In this document: positions 1-10,360 of the stretch, piece after piece
Position numbering within the stretch: position 1 is the first letter of the stretch
Layout of the letters: every line of letters begins with the position of its first letter
Assembly: GCF_907164845.1 (NCBI RefSeq)
Contig: NZ_OU015430.1
Coordinates: 2,222,001 to 2,286,000, forward strand
Length of the DNA stretch: 64,000 bases
Source of the DNA: Lysobacter luteus
Lineage (GTDB): Bacteria; Pseudomonadota; Gammaproteobacteria; Xanthomonadales; Xanthomonadaceae
Direction of reading: 5' to 3'
Translations under genes and position numbers: made by a program
Notes under the pieces: model-generated
What the model saw: the letters and a program-made list of their open reading frames with translations, nothing else
The model's database searches: none
What the model was told of the DNA's origin: nothing

Positions 1-143
1 GCCGGATCACCGACCACCGGGTTGAAGGCCTGACCCTGTACGACCTGCCCAACGTGCTCACCGGCGACCTGGATGCGCTGGTCAGCCGGCTGCAGTCCGA
101 GCACCAGGCCGACGAGCTCGCGCGGCTGACACGGGGCACGTGA
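1..143 (+). CDS. prfA: Peptide chain release factor 1, C-terminal end (partial)
   Basis: Only the last 46 codons lie in the window; the reading frame enters from the left edge and stops at TGA 141-143. The visible peptide begins [15 protein letters not shown] and continues with a segment containing [10 protein letters not shown]. This matches the C-terminus of release factor RF1, which recognises UAA and UAG stop codons on the ribosome and triggers peptide release. The GGQ catalytic loop lies outside the window. The stop overlaps the start of the next gene (GTG 140 or ATG 143), so the two are probably co-transcribed. Confidence 0.85.
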   Translation, partial: RITDHRVEGLTLYDLPNVLTGDLDALVSRLQSEHQADELARLTRGT

Positions 144-1843
144 TGGCGCCAAGTGATCCACGCGCCGACCTGCGCGAGGCGGTGCGCCGCGAACCGCGCA
201 ACGCGCTGGCGTGGATTGTGTTGGCCGACGCCGAGCTGGATGCCGGCGATGCGTTGGCGGGGCAGTCGGCCTGCCAGCAGGCACTCGCACTCGCGCCTGG
301 CCACCCCGAGGCACTGGCACGGCTCGGGCGCGCGCACTGGCTGCAACGGCGGTTCCCCGAAGCCGTCGCCAGCCTGCAGGCAGCCGCCGGCGCCGCGCCG
401 CGCCACCCTGGGATCGCGGTCTGGCTGGGCCACGCACTGGAGGACGCCGGCGAGGCCGAGGCGGCGGCCGATGCCTACACCACGGCCCACGCGCTCGCAC
501 CGGACGAACCGCAGCTGGCGGCCTACCTGCTGGCCTGGCGCCGGCGCCTGTGCGACTGGCGCGACCTCGACACGCTGGCCACCCAGGTCCGTACCGCGGT
601 GAGCGAAGGCCGCGCGGCGATCGAGCCGTTCGCCTTCCTCAGCGAGGACAGCACCGCGGCCGAACAGCTGCAGTGCGCGCGGCTGCGGGCGGCGCCACTG
701 GCGCGCGTCATCCGGCGCCTGCCGCCCGCGCCTTCGCGTCCACCGGGCGGTCGGGTTCGCGTCGGCTTCCTCTCCAACGGGTTCGGCGCACACCCGACCG
801 GCCTGCTGACCGTGGCCCTGTTCGAAGCCTTGCGCACGGTGCCGGACATCGACCTGCACCTGTTCGCACTCAACCCGCGCGACGGCAGCCCGATCCGCCA
901 TCGCCTGGAGTCCGCCGCCCGGGTGCACGATGTCGCCGGGCGCAACCATGCCCAGGTGGCCATGGCGATCCGCGACGCCGCCATCGAGGTGCTGTTCGAC
1001 CTGCGCGGCTGGGGCGGTGGCGGTACGCCCGAAGTGCTGGCAATGCGGCCAGCGCGGGTGCAGGTCAACTGGCTCGCTTACCCCGGCACGTCCGGCGCAC
1101 CGTGGATCGATTACGTGTTGGCCGACGAGTTCGTGCTGCCGCCCGCGCTGGAACCGCACTTCAGCGAGACGGTGGTGCGACTTCCACGCTGTTTCCAGCC
1201 ATCCGACAGCACCCGCGCCCTGCCCGTCCCGCCGTCGCGCGAGGCATGCGGGTTGCCGGCGACGGGCTCGGTGTTCTGCTGCTTCAACAACAGCTACAAG
1301 CTCAACCCGGCCAGCGTGGCGCGCGCGCTCGCGGCCGTGCGTGCGGTGCCGGGCAGCGTGTTGTGGCTGCTGTCGGGGCCGGGCGACGCGGACCGCCGCC
1401 TGCGCGAGGTCGCGCAGGCCCGCGGCGTGACCCCCGAGAGGCTGGTCTTCATGCCCAAGCAGCCGCACGCGGACTACCTCGCGCGTCTGCAGCATGCCGA
1501 CCTGTTCCTGGACACCGCACCCTACAACGCACACACGACCGCGTCGGACGCGCTATGGGCAGGCTGTCCGGTGCTGACGGTGCCCGGCGAAACCTTCGCG
1601 TCGCGTGTCGCCGGCAGCCTCAACCACCACCTCGGCATGCCGGCGATGAACGTGGCCGACGACGCCGCGTTTGTGGCGCGCGCGACCGGGCTCGGCTGCG
1701 ATCCGACTGCGCTGCACGAGCTTCGTGCCGAGGTCGCTCGACGCCGGCGCGACAGCGGCCTGTTCGACATGGATGCGTTCGCCCGCGATTTCGCCGCCGC
1801 GGTGTACTCCATGGCGAACGGCCAGGCGCTCAGCCGATCGTGA
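143..1843 (+). CDS. TPR-repeat O-GlcNAc transferase-like (GT41/SPINDLY) protein
   Basis: 566 residues from ATG 143; an in-frame GTG at 140 is an alternative start. Residues about 5-140 form several alanine-rich TPR helical repeats, which usually bind protein partners. Residues about 205-555 resemble the GT41 catalytic region. Visible landmarks are GFLSNGFGAHPTG (with the His-Pro pair seen in OGTs), the VQVNWLAYPGTSG block, CCFNNSYK, and near the end HTTASDALWAGCPVLT followed by GETFASRVA. The family transfers a sugar from a nucleotide donor to protein Ser/Thr or Asn, but many bacterial members have unknown substrates. There is no signal peptide, so it is probably cytoplasmic. It starts on the prfA stop codon and its 3' end overlaps the convergent acylphosphatase by 14 bp. 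Family call is firm; substrate unknown. Confidence 0.85.
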   Translation: MAPSDPRADLREAVRREPRNALAWIVLADAELDAGDALAGQSACQQALALAPGHPEALARLGRAHWLQRRFPEAVASLQAAAGAAPRHPGIAVWLGHALEDAGEAEAAADAYTTAHALAPDEPQLAAYLLAWRRRLCDWRDLDTLATQVRTAVSEGRAAIEPFAFLSEDSTAAEQLQCARLRAAPLARVIRRLPPAPSRPPGGRVRVGFLSNGFGAHPTGLLTVALFEALRTVPDIDLHLFALNPRDGSPIRHRLESAARVHDVAGRNHAQVAMAIRDAAIEVLFDLRGWGGGGTPEVLAMRPARVQVNWLAYPGTSGAPWIDYVLADEFVLPPALEPHFSETVVRLPRCFQPSDSTRALPVPPSREACGLPATGSVFCCFNNSYKLNPASVARALAAVRAVPGSVLWLLSGPGDADRRLREVAQARGVTPERLVFMPKQPHADYLARLQHADLFLDTAPYNAHTTASDALWAGCPVLTVPGETFASRVAGSLNHHLGMPAMNVADDAAFVARATGLGCDPTALHELRAEVARRRRDSGLFDMDAFARDFAAAVYSMANGQALSRS

Positions 1844-2099
1844 AGTCCGCGCCGGCTTCGGCCGGGTCGGCATCCAGCCGTTCCAGCTCGTCAACGCGAG
1901 CCTGTGGCGGCCCCTGCCGCAGCCACGCGGCCAGCACATCGATTGCAGCGGCTCCACCGACCGCCAGCACGTCGACCCGGCCGTCGGCGCGGTTGCGGGC
2001 GTAGCCGCGCAACCCCAGCCGCTGCGCCTGCTCGCGCGTGCCGGCCCGGAAGAACACCCCCTGCACCCGGCCGCCAACGACGAAGCGCGCCGCCGTCAC
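1830..2099 (-). CDS. Acylphosphatase
   Basis: 89 residues, the normal size for this enzyme, which hydrolyses the carboxyl-phosphate bond of acyl phosphates. The N-terminal signature GRVQGVFFRAGT carries the catalytic Arg, and YARNRADGRVDV carries the conserved Asn that positions the nucleophilic water. The start is a GTG at 2099 that overlaps the stop of the upstream thioredoxin-like gene as GTGA, which points to translational coupling. Longer in-frame starts would run back through that gene and are not credible. Last gene of a minus-strand cluster with the TlpA-like and YihY genes; its end overlaps the end of the OGT-like gene. Confidence 0.88.
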   Translation of the reverse strand: MTAARFVVGGRVQGVFFRAGTREQAQRLGLRGYARNRADGRVDVLAVGGAAAIDVLAAWLRQGPPQARVDELERLDADPAEAGADFTIG

Positions 2100-2725
2100 G
2101 ACGGTGCTCCGGCGCGACCGGCAGCCGGTCCGCCGGCGGCGGCGATCGCATCCTCGATCTCGCGCGCGGTCACCGGCCCCAGCACCTTGTGCGCCACCCG
2201 GCCATCGGGCGCGATCAGCCAGGTCATCGGCAACCCGCGCGGGGTGTCGAAGTCGGCCGGCGGGTCGTAGGTATCGAGGATCGCGATCGGGTAGACGACC
2301 GGGTGGTCGGCGAGGAACTCCCGCATGGCGTCCACTTCGATGTCTTCGTAGGCGAGCCCGACCACCTCGATGTGCTCGTTCATGGCGTCGAGCGCGGAAA
2401 GCTCCGGCATCTCCTTCAGGCACGGCGCGCACCAGGTCGCCCAGAAGTTGACCACCACCCAGGTCCCCCGCCGGTCGGCCAGGTCGTAGGTCGCCCCATC
2501 CAGGGTGTCGATCCGCAACGCGGGCGTACCGGTATCGGCGCCCTTGGCCGCATCGGCGGGCTCGGGAACCGGTTTGTCCGCGACGACCGCGCCATCCACG
2601 GGCACGGACGGTGCCGCCGTTTCCCCGCCCCCGGCCGCGGTGCCGGGGCGATCGGCCGGCTGGCAACCGAGCACGGCGCCGACGAGCGCGACGAGGACGA
2701 TGTTTCGTAATGACACAGTACGCAC
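2096..2725 (-). CDS. TlpA-type thioredoxin-fold lipoprotein
   Basis: 209 residues. The N-terminus is a lipoprotein signal (hydrophobic stretch, lipobox LVGAVLGC with Cys21), followed by a low-complexity Ala/Pro/Gly linker to about residue 65. The thioredoxin fold carries WCAPC at residues 98-102 inside VVNFWATWCAPC, and a cis-Pro-like GLPMTWL later on. Members of this family are periplasmic thiol-disulfide reductants, often for cytochrome c maturation or for reducing specific partners; the partner here is not evident. It lies 3 bp after the YihY-like gene and overlaps the acylphosphatase start, so all three probably form one transcript. Confidence 0.87.
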   Translation of the reverse strand: MRTVSLRNIVLVALVGAVLGCQPADRPGTAAGGGETAAPSVPVDGAVVADKPVPEPADAAKGADTGTPALRIDTLDGATYDLADRRGTWVVVNFWATWCAPCLKEMPELSALDAMNEHIEVVGLAYEDIEVDAMREFLADHPVVYPIAILDTYDPPADFDTPRGLPMTWLIAPDGRVAHKVLGPVTAREIEDAIAAAGGPAAGRAGAPS

Positions 2726-2728
2726 GGC

Positions 2729-5047
<2,319 letters not shown>

Positions 5048-5119
5048 CCCCTTCGCAGGCCGCGTGACGGGGCCGGCGCGGCCCCGCGCCGTATAATCCG
5101 CGGCCATCCCGCACCGCGA

Positions 5120-5611
5120 ATGACCATGGACCAGCTCTGCATCGTCACCACCGGCGGCACGATCGACAAGATCTACTTCGACGACAAGTCGGACTTCCAG
5201 ATCGGCGAACCGCAGATCGGTCGCATCCTCGACGAGCTGGGCGTGGCGTTCCGCTATTCGGTGATCCCGATCCTGCGCAAGGACTCGCTGCACATCACCG
5301 ACGGCGACCGCGAACTGGTCCGCGCCACCATCGCCGCGCAGGACGCGCGCCACGTGCTGGTGACCCACGGCACCGATTCGATGGTGGCGACCGCGAAGGT
5401 GCTCGCCAGCATTCCGGGCAAGACCATCGTGCTCACCGGCGCGCTCAATCCGGCGCGCTTCCGCGGGTCGGACGCGGAATTCAACATCGGCACCGCGGTC
5501 GGCGCGGTGCAGTCCCTCCCGGCCGGTGTGTACATCGCGATGAACGGCCGCATCTGGGACCCGGCCAGCGTCCGCAAGAACGTCGACGCCAACCGGTTCG
5601 AGGCGCTGTAG
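5120..5611 (+). CDS. Short asparaginase-domain protein
   Basis: 163 residues (161 if ATG 5126 is used). It carries both threonine active-site segments of type I/II L-asparaginase: TTGGTIDKIYFDD near the N-terminus (nucleophile Thr) and VTHGTDSMVATA in the middle (Thr-Asp pair). Full asparaginases are about 320-340 residues with a second C-terminal domain that completes the active site between subunits. Here the protein ends cleanly after the N-terminal domain. The rest of the frame shows no sign of decay, so this looks like a stable small family rather than a fresh truncation. Whether it hydrolyses asparagine is open. It has its own 72-bp upstream gap. Confidence 0.75.
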   Translation: MTMDQLCIVTTGGTIDKIYFDDKSDFQIGEPQIGRILDELGVAFRYSVIPILRKDSLHITDGDRELVRATIAAQDARHVLVTHGTDSMVATAKVLASIPGKTIVLTGALNPARFRGSDAEFNIGTAVGAVQSLPAGVYIAMNGRIWDPASVRKNVDANRFEAL

Positions 5612-5618
5612 CACCCCG

Positions 5619-5645
5619 CAAAAAAAGCCCCGGCATGGCCGGGGC
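5619..5645 (-). terminator. Rho-independent terminator downstream of the M28 peptidase gene
   Basis: A perfect 8-bp stem (GCCCCGGC at 5627-5634 pairing with 5638-5645, loop 5635-5637) lies next to seven A residues at 5620-5626. Read on the minus strand this is a GC stem followed by a T7 run, the classic intrinsic terminator, about 90 bp past the M28 peptidase stop. The + strand lacks a T run, so it is not a standard terminator for the asparaginase-domain gene that ends at 5611. Confidence 0.85.
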
Positions 5646-5736
5646 GGGAGAGTTCGGTTGGGCCATATCGGCCGCCCCGCAATAAACCGTCAGGCGCGAT
5701 TGCACGCCTGTCCGGATAATTCGGCGCAAGCGACGC

Positions 5737-6402
5737 TCAGAACGTGACGCTCCAGCTGTTGATGTAACCGGTGTCGCCGCTGTAGGCGTCGTTGACCCGC
5801 AGCTTCCAGGTACCGTTGAGGGCTTCGCCGGACAGGTCGACATTGGCGGACCCGATGATGTTGTCGGCGCTGCCGCCACTGCGGTTGTGCAGGTTGTAGG
5901 TGCTGCCGTCCGGCGCCACCAGGTCCACCTTCAGGTCGCCCTTGTAGGTGTGGCGGATGTCGAGGTCCACGCGGGTGCTCGACGGGCCATTGCCACTGCG
6001 ACCGGAGACGGTGATCGGACTTTCAACCGTCGCCCGGTCGCGTATCTGGTAGTCGGCGCTGTTGGTGTAGGTCTGCTGCCCGCCACCGCCGCCGCCGCCC
6101 GTGCTGTAGTCACCGACCAGGCCGACGTTGCTGAAGCTCGAGTACGCCTTGATGCGCACGTGGTAGGTGCCCGCGGTCGGCACGGCGAAGGTGCAGCTCT
6201 CGCTGTTTCCGCTGCGGTACGGCCGGCAGTCGTAGCTGCTGTCGGTCGGTACGCTGCCACGCTTGACGTACAGGTCGGCGTCGCCGCTGCCGCCGGACAT
6301 GGTGAACACCAGGCTGGTCGCACCGGCCGGCACTTCCAGCGTGTAAACCACGTCGTTGCCCGTGGAGGCCGACAGGCCGGTGACCGGCACGCCCTTCTCC
6401 AG
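5737..6402. repeat. Direct repeat copy A: PPC plus P-domain coding module
   Basis: This 666-bp stretch encodes the C-terminal 221 residues of the M28 peptidase and aligns without a gap to 7875-8540 (constant offset 2138 bp), which encodes the C-terminus of the S8 protease. By eye 15 of 221 residues differ and most codons are identical even at third positions. Both copies lie on the minus strand in the same orientation. Confidence 0.9.
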
Positions 6403-7728
6403 GCTGCCCTCGCCCGGACCCGGCTCGCCCACGCCGGCGGTTTTGGCCAGTTCGCCGAGGAAGGCCAGCCCGAGCTTGGCCAGCGGCACGCTGCCGTGGG
6501 CCGTGCCTCCCATGCTGGCCAGCGTGTCGTAGCGGGTGTGGATGTCGTTGTTGAAGCTGGCCTCGAACATCATGGCCGCCGGGTAACCGGCACTTGTCCA
6601 CGAGGCATGGTCGGAGCAGCCGTAGCCGCACGTGTAGCTGCCACGCGTCAGGCCGAGCGGCGCGAGGTACTCGTCGAAGATGTCGCGCACGAACTGCTTG
6701 AGGTCGTTGTTGCTGTAGTCGCTGAGCAGCTGCATGTCGACGCTGGCGCCGGCGGTATGGTTGGTCATGTCCAGCTGCATCACGCCGACCACGTTCAGGC
6801 CCTGCTGCCGGAACGACTGGGCTATGGCGTTGGAGCCGCGCAGCCCCACCTCCTCGGCGGCGTAGCCCATGAACTTCACCGTGCGCCGGGGCTGCCAGCC
6901 ATCGGCCAGCGCCACGCGGACCACCTCGGTCAGGGTGGCGATGCCGGAGGCGTCGTCGTCGGCGCCGGGGGCGTCCATCGCGTCGCCGCTGCCGGCGTTG
7001 GAGACCGAGTCGAGGTGGCCGCCCAGCACGACGATCTCGCCGGGCAGCTCACTGCCTTGAATCGTGAGGATCACGGACGGCTGGCCGCCGCAGGTATCGC
7101 AATCGAAGAAGGAAACGCTGGCGTCGCTACGGCCTGCCGACAGGCTGGCCCAGGTGTCATGGATCCACTGCGCGGCGTCATGGCCGGGAGCCGAGTTGTA
7201 GTAGCGGTTGGCGTACCCGGTGGAGAGGTGGTCGATGGTGCCGCGGATGTTGGATTCGGCGACCTGCGGCAGCCACGGCCCGACGGTGGCCTGGTTGTCG
7301 ACGGTGTATCCGGCGAACGTCGTGGTGATCGCCTGCGCGCTGCGCTCCTGCGCCAGGAAGCGCTCGGCTTCGGCGCGACTGGCAAACGCGAAGTAGCCGC
7401 CGCACCGGCGTTCCACGTCGTGGACGTGGCGACCGATGTCGGGAAGCTGGTGGGCCAGCACCTGCGAGACAACCAGCCGCGCACCGGTACCGTCGCGTTG
7501 GGCGGTGGCGTCGCGGGCGATCGATTGCAGTGCACCGCGGTAGGTCTCGGCGGAGCTGACGATGTAGACCGGGGCCTGCGGGTCGCGCGCGATCGTTTCG
7601 GCCAGGTGGCGGTCAACGTGGGCGTGGGCGCCGGACGGGGCGTCGGCGGGAGCGCCAGGCTCCTGCGCGGCGGCGGCAGGCAGGGTGAGGACCGCCAGCA
7701 TGGCGGCATTGATCAGGGAACGCTTCAT
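5737..7728 (-). CDS. Secreted M28 zinc aminopeptidase with PPC and P domains
   Basis: 663 residues. A signal peptide (residues 1-21, ending AAAAQ) is followed by a propeptide-like region. The M28 domain spans about 150-430, with metal ligands and catalytic residues in the expected order: H238 (GGHLDS), D257 (GADDDASG), E292/E293 (AEEVG), D320 (QLDMT) and H397 (IHTRYD). This pattern is that of the Vibrio/Aeromonas leucyl aminopeptidases, which trim N-terminal residues from peptides outside the cell. Residues about 443-540 form a PPC domain; after a poly-Gly linker, 551-663 is a P (proprotein convertase) domain. Both are usually cut off or help folding and secretion. A good Shine-Dalgarno (AAGGAAGG) precedes ATG 7728. 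The last 221 residues are almost identical to those of the neighbouring S8 protease. Confidence 0.93.
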   Translation of the reverse strand: MKRSLINAAMLAVLTLPAAAAQEPGAPADAPSGAHAHVDRHLAETIARDPQAPVYIVSSAETYRGALQSIARDATAQRDGTGARLVVSQVLAHQLPDIGRHVHDVERRCGGYFAFASRAEAERFLAQERSAQAITTTFAGYTVDNQATVGPWLPQVAESNIRGTIDHLSTGYANRYYNSAPGHDAAQWIHDTWASLSAGRSDASVSFFDCDTCGGQPSVILTIQGSELPGEIVVLGGHLDSVSNAGSGDAMDAPGADDDASGIATLTEVVRVALADGWQPRRTVKFMGYAAEEVGLRGSNAIAQSFRQQGLNVVGVMQLDMTNHTAGASVDMQLLSDYSNNDLKQFVRDIFDEYLAPLGLTRGSYTCGYGCSDHASWTSAGYPAAMMFEASFNNDIHTRYDTLASMGGTAHGSVPLAKLGLAFLGELAKTAGVGEPGPGEGSLEKGVPVTGLSASTGNDVVYTLEVPAGATSLVFTMSGGSGDADLYVKRGSVPTDSSYDCRPYRSGNSESCTFAVPTAGTYHVRIKAYSSFSNVGLVGDYSTGGGGGGGQQTYTNSADYQIRDRATVESPITVSGRSGNGPSSTRVDLDIRHTYKGDLKVDLVAPDGSTYNLHNRSGGSADNIIGSANVDLSGEALNGTWKLRVNDAYSGDTGYINSWSVTF

Positions 7729-7826
7729 CGGACCTTCCTTGTGATGACCGCCATCCGGGCGGCTCGCGTGATTTGGATAGCGGACACCGGTCCGCCTGGA
7801 CCTCCCCCTGTTCGGTCCGCAAAGGA

Positions 7827-7854
7827 CGCGGTCCCGTTTCCGGGACCGCGTTTT
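7827..7854. terminator. Hairpin between the two protease genes, likely terminator
   Basis: A perfect 10-bp stem (7827-7836 with 7841-7850, loop TTTC) is followed on the + strand by TTTT. The flanking genes are both on the minus strand, where the hairpin lies about 25 bp past the S8 stop codon. On that strand an A4 tract precedes the stem and only a weak T stretch (GTCCTTTG) follows. It may stop S8 transcripts before the M28 gene, but the orientation is not the classic one. Confidence 0.55.
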
Positions 7855-7874
7855 GTTACCGGATTGCGCTCCGG

Positions 7875-8540
7875 TCAGAACGTGATGCTCCAGCTGTTGA
7901 TGTAGCCGGTGTCGCCGCTGTAGGCGTCGTTGACCCGCAGCTTCCAGGTGCCGTTGAGGGCCTCGCTGGACAGGTTGAGGGTGGCGTAGCCGATGATGTT
8001 GTCGGCGCTGCCGCCACTGCGGTTGTGCAGGTTGTATGTGCTGCCGTCCGGCGCCACCAGGTCCACCTTCAGGTCGCCCTTGTAGGTGTGCCGGATGTCG
8101 AGGTCCACGCGGGTGCTCGACGGGCCATTGCCACTGCGACCGGACACGCTGATCGGGCTTTCAACCGTCGCCCGGTCGCGGATCTGGTAATCGCCGCTGT
8201 TGGTGTAGGTCTGCTGTCCGCCACCGCCACCGCCGCCCGTGCTGTAGTCACCGACCAGGCTGACGTTGCTGAAGCTCGAGTACGCCTTGATGCGCACGTA
8301 GTAGGTGCCCGCGGTCGGCGCGGCGAAGGTGCAGCTCTCGCTGTTGCCGCTGCGGTACGGCCGGCAGTCGTAGCTGCTGTCGGTGGGTGCGCTGCCACGC
8401 TTGACGTACATGTCGGCATCTCCGCTGCCGCCGGACATGGTGAACACCAGGTTGGTCGCACCGGCCGGCACTTCCAGCGTGTAAACCACGTCGTTGCCCG
8501 TGGAGGCCGACAGGCCGGTGACCGGCACGCCCTTCTGAAG
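7875..8540. repeat. Direct repeat copy B: PPC plus P-domain coding module
   Basis: The second copy of the 666-bp module, encoding the C-terminal 221 residues of the S8 protease. It has no insertions or deletions relative to 5737-6402. Differences cluster near the last third of the P domain (around 7970-7995), where several adjacent residues differ. Confidence 0.9.
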
Positions 8541-10004
8541 GGTGCCGTTGCCCGGACCCGGGTCCCCCGGGTCACCCGGGTCGCCACCGGACACCGCATC
8601 GACCGCGGCCTTGGCGTTCACGATGCCGTCGCCGATGTCGCGGTCGATGGAGACCGGGAACGCCCGCAGGGTGCTCTTCAGGGTCGACTCGACCTGCGAC
8701 GGGGTCAGCGACCCGCCCGCGGCCGCCTGCATCAGCGCGACCACGCCGGCCACGTGCGGCGCCGCCATCGAGGTGCCCGACATCAGGCTGTAACCCTCGG
8801 ACGACGGCGTGGTGGCGCCGCTGTTGACCGTCGAGGCGATGTCGCTGCCCGGGGCGGCCACGTCGATCAGGCTGCCGTAGTTGGAGAAGCTCGAGCGCGC
8901 GCCGGTGCGGGTGGTCGATGCCACCGCGACGACGTTGTTGCAGCTGGCCGGGGTGAAGCCGGAGGTGTCGGCGTTGCTGTTGCCGGCCGCCACCACCACC
9001 GTCGTGCCGCGGCCCACGGCGGCATTGACCGCATTCTGGTAGCTGGCCGAGCACGCGCCGCCGCCGCCCAGGCTCATGTTGATGACCTCGGCCGGGTTGG
9101 CATTGGCCGGGACGCCGCTGACCGTGCCGCCGGACGCCCAGACGATGCCGTCGACGATGTCGGAGGTGTAGCCGCCGCACTTGCCGAGCACGCGGACCGG
9201 CACGACCTTCGCGCCGTACGCCACGCCCGCCACGCCGGAGTTGTTGTTGGTGACCGCCGCGACGGTGCCGGCGACATGGCTGCCATGCCAGCTGGAGTTG
9301 CTGGCCGGGTGGCTCCCGCCGCACTCGTTGGCGGCATACCAGTCACCCTCGTCCTGTGCGTTGCCGTCACGGCCGTTGCCGTCGCGCGCCATGCCCGAGT
9401 CGCTGATGAAGTCGTAGCCAGGCAGCACATTGGCGTTGAGGTCGCTGTGGTTGGTGATGCCGGTATCGATCACCGCCACCACGACGCCGCTGCCGTTGGT
9501 CGCATCCCAGGCCTGGTCGGCCTTGATGCCGCCCGCGGCTTCCCAGTAGTGCCACTGGTGGCTGGTGTAGTAGGTGTCGTTGGCGGTGGCGATCGGCTTC
9601 ATGATCCGGTCGACTTCGACGTACTCGACGTCCGGGTCGGCTGCCAGCTGGCGCATCAGCGCCTCGGCCTCGCTGGGGCCCAGCTTCTTGCCGGTGACCA
9701 GCACGTCGGAGCCGATCGCGGTGCGGCGCAGCTTCTTCAGCCCCAGCGCCTGCCCGTGCAGGGTGCTGTTGGCGGCCGCGTTGAGCGAGCGGTTCAGGGC
9801 CGCGGCGCTGGCGCGCTGGGCGCTGCCCTCGCGGTACTTGATGATGAAGCGGTCATTGCCGACATCCGACTGCAGGCCCGCGGTGTTGACCACACCCTGG
9901 CCCGCAGCGACGGCCGGTGCGGACGCCATCGCGGCCGCGAGGACGGCCGCGGTGGCCGCGGCGAGGGCGTGGGTGCGGAACCCGCGCAAAGAGTCTTGAG
10001 ACAT
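7875..10004 (-). CDS. Secreted S8 (subtilisin-like) serine protease with PPC and P domains
   Basis: 709 residues from ATG 10004. Signal peptide about 1-35 (ALA-rich, ending AVAAG), an inhibitor-type prodomain about 50-135, and catalytic domain about 150-470. The catalytic triad is D180 (VIDTG), H240 (WHGSHVAG) and S412 (GTSMAAPHVAG), with oxyanion N342 (AAGNS). A Gly-Asp-Pro linker (about 473-487) leads into a PPC domain (about 489-590) and a P domain (about 597-709). Such proteases are exported by type II secretion in Lysobacter relatives and degrade extracellular protein. A longer in-frame opening to 10250 lacks a signal peptide at its start, so ATG 10004 was chosen. The C-terminal module duplicates that of the downstream M28 peptidase. 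Confidence 0.93.
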   Translation of the reverse strand: MSQDSLRGFRTHALAAATAAVLAAAMASAPAVAAGQGVVNTAGLQSDVGNDRFIIKYREGSAQRASAAALNRSLNAAANSTLHGQALGLKKLRRTAIGSDVLVTGKKLGPSEAEALMRQLAADPDVEYVEVDRIMKPIATANDTYYTSHQWHYWEAAGGIKADQAWDATNGSGVVVAVIDTGITNHSDLNANVLPGYDFISDSGMARDGNGRDGNAQDEGDWYAANECGGSHPASNSSWHGSHVAGTVAAVTNNNSGVAGVAYGAKVVPVRVLGKCGGYTSDIVDGIVWASGGTVSGVPANANPAEVINMSLGGGGACSASYQNAVNAAVGRGTTVVVAAGNSNADTSGFTPASCNNVVAVASTTRTGARSSFSNYGSLIDVAAPGSDIASTVNSGATTPSSEGYSLMSGTSMAAPHVAGVVALMQAAAGGSLTPSQVESTLKSTLRAFPVSIDRDIGDGIVNAKAAVDAVSGGDPGDPGDPGPGNGTLQKGVPVTGLSASTGNDVVYTLEVPAGATNLVFTMSGGSGDADMYVKRGSAPTDSSYDCRPYRSGNSESCTFAAPTAGTYYVRIKAYSSFSNVSLVGDYSTGGGGGGGQQTYTNSGDYQIRDRATVESPISVSGRSGNGPSSTRVDLDIRHTYKGDLKVDLVAPDGSTYNLHNRSGGSADNIIGYATLNLSSEALNGTWKLRVNDAYSGDTGYINSWSITF

Positions 10005-10360
10005 TCGTGAAACCCCCGAAAAGTAACGCCGCAATCGCGGCAAAGGTTTCGTCTGGTTCCTCGCACCCGAAGCCTCCGAAGGCACTCCGTTGCACGGGCC
10101 GGACGAACGTTCGGCGAGGTCTGTCTTCCTGAACCAAGCCGAAACGCAACCTAGGGGGAGAAGTTCGGGGTCCACAACACCGCATGCGGCGAATAACGGC
10201 CCCGTAACGAAGATGAACAGACACCGTCGCCGGAGAGCCTTGCGTGGCAAGGCCCGGCGGATTCCAAATCGTTACGGTGGGGCGACAGAAATGTTGCAAA
10301 GCAGCAACATTCTGCGCAAAAACGGCAAACCCTGACCCAATGGGTCACCCTATTCCGGGT
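10005..10360. other. 356-bp non-coding region with the S8 protease leader and inverted repeats
   Basis: There is no credible gene here. It must hold the promoter and 5' leader of the minus-strand S8 protease gene and the 3' flank of sufT. An inverted repeat AATGTTGC (10290-10297) / GCAACATT (10304-10311) with a 6-nt spacer lies about 290 bp upstream of the protease start. A 15-bp palindrome TGACCCAATGGGTCA lies at 10333-10347, just past the sufT stop; read on the minus strand it is followed by T-rich sequence, so it could be a weak sufT terminator. Base composition is less GC-rich than the surroundings around 10260-10330. No promoter could be assigned with confidence. Confidence 0.6.
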
